In this document: piece after piece, positions 62,405-64,000 of the stretch
Position numbering within the stretch: position 1 is the stretch's first letter
Layout of the letters: each line of letters begins with the position of its first letter
Source of the DNA: Schaedlerella arabinosiphila
Lineage (GTDB): Bacteria; Bacillota; Clostridia; Lachnospirales; Lachnospiraceae
Length of the DNA stretch: 64,000 nt
Assembly (NCBI RefSeq): GCF_003885045.1
Contig: NZ_RHJS01000002.1
Coordinates: forward strand, 4,457,302-4,521,301
Direction: 5' to 3'
The notes under the pieces: model-generated
What the model was told of the DNA's origin: nothing
The model's database searches: none
What the model saw: only the letters and a program-made list of their open reading frames with translations
Translations under genes and position numbers: made by a program

Positions 62405-62824
62405 TTACATGAGTACGGCACTGTCAATATTGGTAAAAATATTTTCTTTCATTTCCGTTCCAGACATCGTTGTCACGACTACGTTGTTCGGGACATTTAC
62501 AATAAAGGCTCCGCTCTCCCCGATGATGACTACATCCCTGGCGCCTTTGGCCCGGGCCTTCTGAACTGCCTGATTAAGGTCATTGAGAAGATTGTCTGTC
62601 ATATTGATGCCGCGCTCCTGCACTCTCCGCGCCGCATGCTTCGAGAATTGGACGGACTGCGCCTTTTGCGCCTCCTGCTGCAGAAGGTCTGCAAACTGTA
62701 CGCCCGAAGTGGTGTCTGCCGTCTTCTGAAGCTGCAGTGAAGCAGATTGAAGCTTCAGCGCGCCGGCATTTGTAATCTGATTGATCTGATTAACCGGAGG
62801 AATCTGATTGATCTTGTTTCCCAT
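62405..62824 (-). CDS. Flagellar operon protein, TIGR02530 type
   Basis: A 139-residue protein with the family core FSKHAARRVQERGINM and AFIVNVPNNVVVTTM. These proteins sit between flgD and flgE in Firmicute operons; their role is unknown, perhaps in hook assembly. ATG is possible at 62827 or 62824; the latter is eight bases from AAGGCGG. Confidence 0.87.
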   Translation of the reverse strand: MGNKINQIPPVNQINQITNAGALKLQSASLQLQKTADTTSGVQFADLLQQEAQKAQSVQFSKHAARRVQERGINMTDNLLNDLNQAVQKARAKGARDVVIIGESGAFIVNVPNNVVVTTMSGTEMKENIFTNIDSAVLM

Positions 62825-62860
62825 CATATGCACCGCCTTTATCTCTCACCTGCAAATGCT

Positions 62861-63445
62861 CTACTTCTTAGAATCCTGCGTCTTGTCGTCTGTTCCCTCT
62901 GTCTTGTCTGTGGAATCGGTCTTGTCGTCTGTATCCTCTGTCTTATCTGTGGAATCGGTCTTATCATCCGTATCCACCTTCGGCACGTCCCCGATCGCCA
63001 TGATGCTTGACAGCTCGTATTTCTTACCGTCCACGTATACGGAAGTGGCTCCGGTCAGGTCTACCCCGGTCACGATTCCCTTCTTTGTTTCGACTACCTT
63101 ACCATCCTCGTCGGTCTTGGTTACAACCGTGACTTCCCTTCCAAGAAGCCCTGTGGAATAGGTGGTCAGCGTTACGGACGAAAGGTTATTGATTACGGTT
63201 GAAAAATTCGAGATCGCCGTTGCCATAGAGCTCATGGTGCTCATATTGGACATCTGGGTGATCTGCTCCATCATTGCCGCATTGTCCATCGGATTGGACA
63301 TATCCTGATACTTCAGCTCTGCGGCGATCAGTTTCCAGAAGTCGTCGGTACTGAGTGTGGAATTATCAGACTTTGCGCCTGCCTGTGTTGCCAGGCTTGC
63401 ATTATACAATCCACTTGCTACATCACTGTCCAAATTTACTGCCAT
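62861..63445 (-). CDS. flgD: Flagellar hook cap/assembly protein FlgD
   Basis: A 194-residue protein: STDDFWKLIAAELKYQDMSNPMDNAAMMEQITQMS is the classic FlgD N-terminal export/hook region; then a small beta domain (LLGREVTVVTKTDEDGKVVE). The C-terminal 25-30 residues are a DDKTDSTDKTE repeat not found in most FlgD proteins. It scaffolds hook growth. Confidence 0.92.
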   Translation of the reverse strand: MAVNLDSDVASGLYNASLATQAGAKSDNSTLSTDDFWKLIAAELKYQDMSNPMDNAAMMEQITQMSNMSTMSSMATAISNFSTVINNLSSVTLTTYSTGLLGREVTVVTKTDEDGKVVETKKGIVTGVDLTGATSVYVDGKKYELSSIMAIGDVPKVDTDDKTDSTDKTEDTDDKTDSTDKTEGTDDKTQDSKK

Positions 63446-63461
63446 AAATGTTCTCCTTTCA

Positions 63462-64000
63462 TTATAGAGTGAGTCCCAAGCGAAGCTTCTGCAGGAACTG
63501 TTCGGAGTCGTCGGCTTCCTGCTTTTTGCTGTTTTCCTTCTGCTGCTCCTGGCCGTCCTGTCTGCCCTGCTGGTTCTCGTCGTTGTTCCGGTTGAGGTAG
63601 TCGGGTTCCTGCTTCTCCACGAAGATCTTTGTCTCGCCGCCGAGGTTCTTGTCGATGATCACGCCGATCTCTCTCGCACGGTCGCCCAGCACTTCCAACG
63701 CCCTCTTTTCCGTACAGAAGATGGATACGGTTGCCTGACCGTCCTGATACTGAATCTTGACCGCAATCTTGCCAAGGTTCTCCGGCTCGATCTCAATCTC
63801 GAAGGAATCCACGCCTTCCTGCATCTTTCCTACAATCTGGTCTGTCAGCTTGTCGGGCAATTCCTCAGGCTGCGCTACATGGATCGTGGTCACTTCCCGG
63901 GGCACATCCTCCTGGATGTTCTTCACGGGTGTCTGTGCAACCGGCGCTGCCGCGGACTGTTCCGCCTGGTAGTCATTTGCCTGGGACTGGTTTTCCTCCC
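63462..64000 (-). CDS. fliK: Flagellar hook-length control protein FliK, C-terminal part
   Basis: The gene runs off the right edge; about 179 C-terminal codons are present. The Flg_hook domain is recognisable: QEGVDSFEIEIEPENLGKIAVKIQ (about the usual L-x-P-x-x-L-G segment) and QATVSIFCTEKRA. A Gln/Glu-rich tail follows. FliK measures hook length and triggers FlhB switching. flgD follows after 16 bases. Confidence 0.88.
   Translation of the reverse strand, partial: EENQSQANDYQAEQSAAAPVAQTPVKNIQEDVPREVTTIHVAQPEELPDKLTDQIVGKMQEGVDSFEIEIEPENLGKIAVKIQYQDGQATVSIFCTEKRALEVLGDRAREIGVIIDKNLGGETKIFVEKQEPDYLNRNNDENQQGRQDGQEQQKENSKKQEADDSEQFLQKLRLGLTL

Overview
The window looks like chromosome from a motile, anaerobic, Gram-positive gut-type member of the Lachnospiraceae/Clostridia. 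The evidence is a mixed GC content near 50 percent, strong AGGAGG ribosome sites with many TTG/GTG starts, a fla/che operon with FliY, CheC, CheD, CheV and a FliA-type sigma factor, a GH112 phosphorylase, DUF1015, DUF6483 and DUF3825 proteins, and a TatD-associated radical SAM protein. No rRNA, tRNA, CRISPR array, insertion sequence or phage block was recognised. The species cannot be named from this sequence.

Region 1 (1-9000, mostly minus strand) holds assorted metabolism. It contains the start of an AmmeMemoRadiSam A-type protein, a Ca2+-type P-ATPase with an 18-residue tandem repeat inserted in its nucleotide-binding domain, a D-lactate dehydrogenase-like enzyme, AroD, a stand-alone GH112 beta-galactoside phosphorylase (plus strand) and a DUF6483 protein. 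A 46-bp intergenic repeat first appears here.

Region 2 (9151-21840) is a coherent catabolic locus of unknown substrate. One long minus-strand operon runs substrate-binding lipoprotein, RbsA-type ATPase, two RbsC-type permeases, phosphotriesterase-family lactonase-like hydrolase, creatininase-family hydrolase, FGGY kinase, M20 deacylase/peptidase, a D-serine dehydratase/D-threonine aldolase-like PLP enzyme and a metallo-beta-lactamase-fold hydrolase. It is divergent from a GntR/UTRA regulator followed by a RidA imine deaminase. Two TTGACYARTCAA boxes lie exactly on the -35 elements of the two divergent promoters.

Region 3 (22000-33500) holds DUF1015, a SEC-C-tagged methionine aminopeptidase, a decayed DUF3825 gene, a TatD-linked radical SAM protein, an ECF S-component next to a pyridoxamine kinase, a formate/nitrite channel, a chemoreceptor coupled to a nucleotidyltransferase-like protein, an orphan FtsE-like ATPase and a secreted C39-type peptidase.

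Region 4 (33538-43860) is a flagellar accessory region: FlgN-like chaperone, FliS, a large FliD, and a divergent ParA plus ComFB-domain pair. These are followed by a tandem duplication of a PD-(D/E)XK (Rpn-type) nuclease gene and a SprA-like putative metalloprotease with five 48-bp repeats.

Region 5 (43857-64000, minus strand) is the main fla/che operon, read from the right edge: fliK, flgD, TIGR02530 protein, flgE, small ORF, flbD, motA, motB, fliM, cheY, flgC, fliY, fliO, fliP, fliQ, fliR, flhB, flhA, fliA, two flgF/flgG-type rod genes, cheC, cheD, cheV and a degenerate-EAL/HDOD protein. FliL, FlhF, FlhG, CheA, CheW and CheB are not where related operons usually carry them. Two sites reading TATT-N15-GCCGATAA, upstream of cheV and of fliD, look like sigma-D promoters, so FliA made in the operon would switch on late genes.
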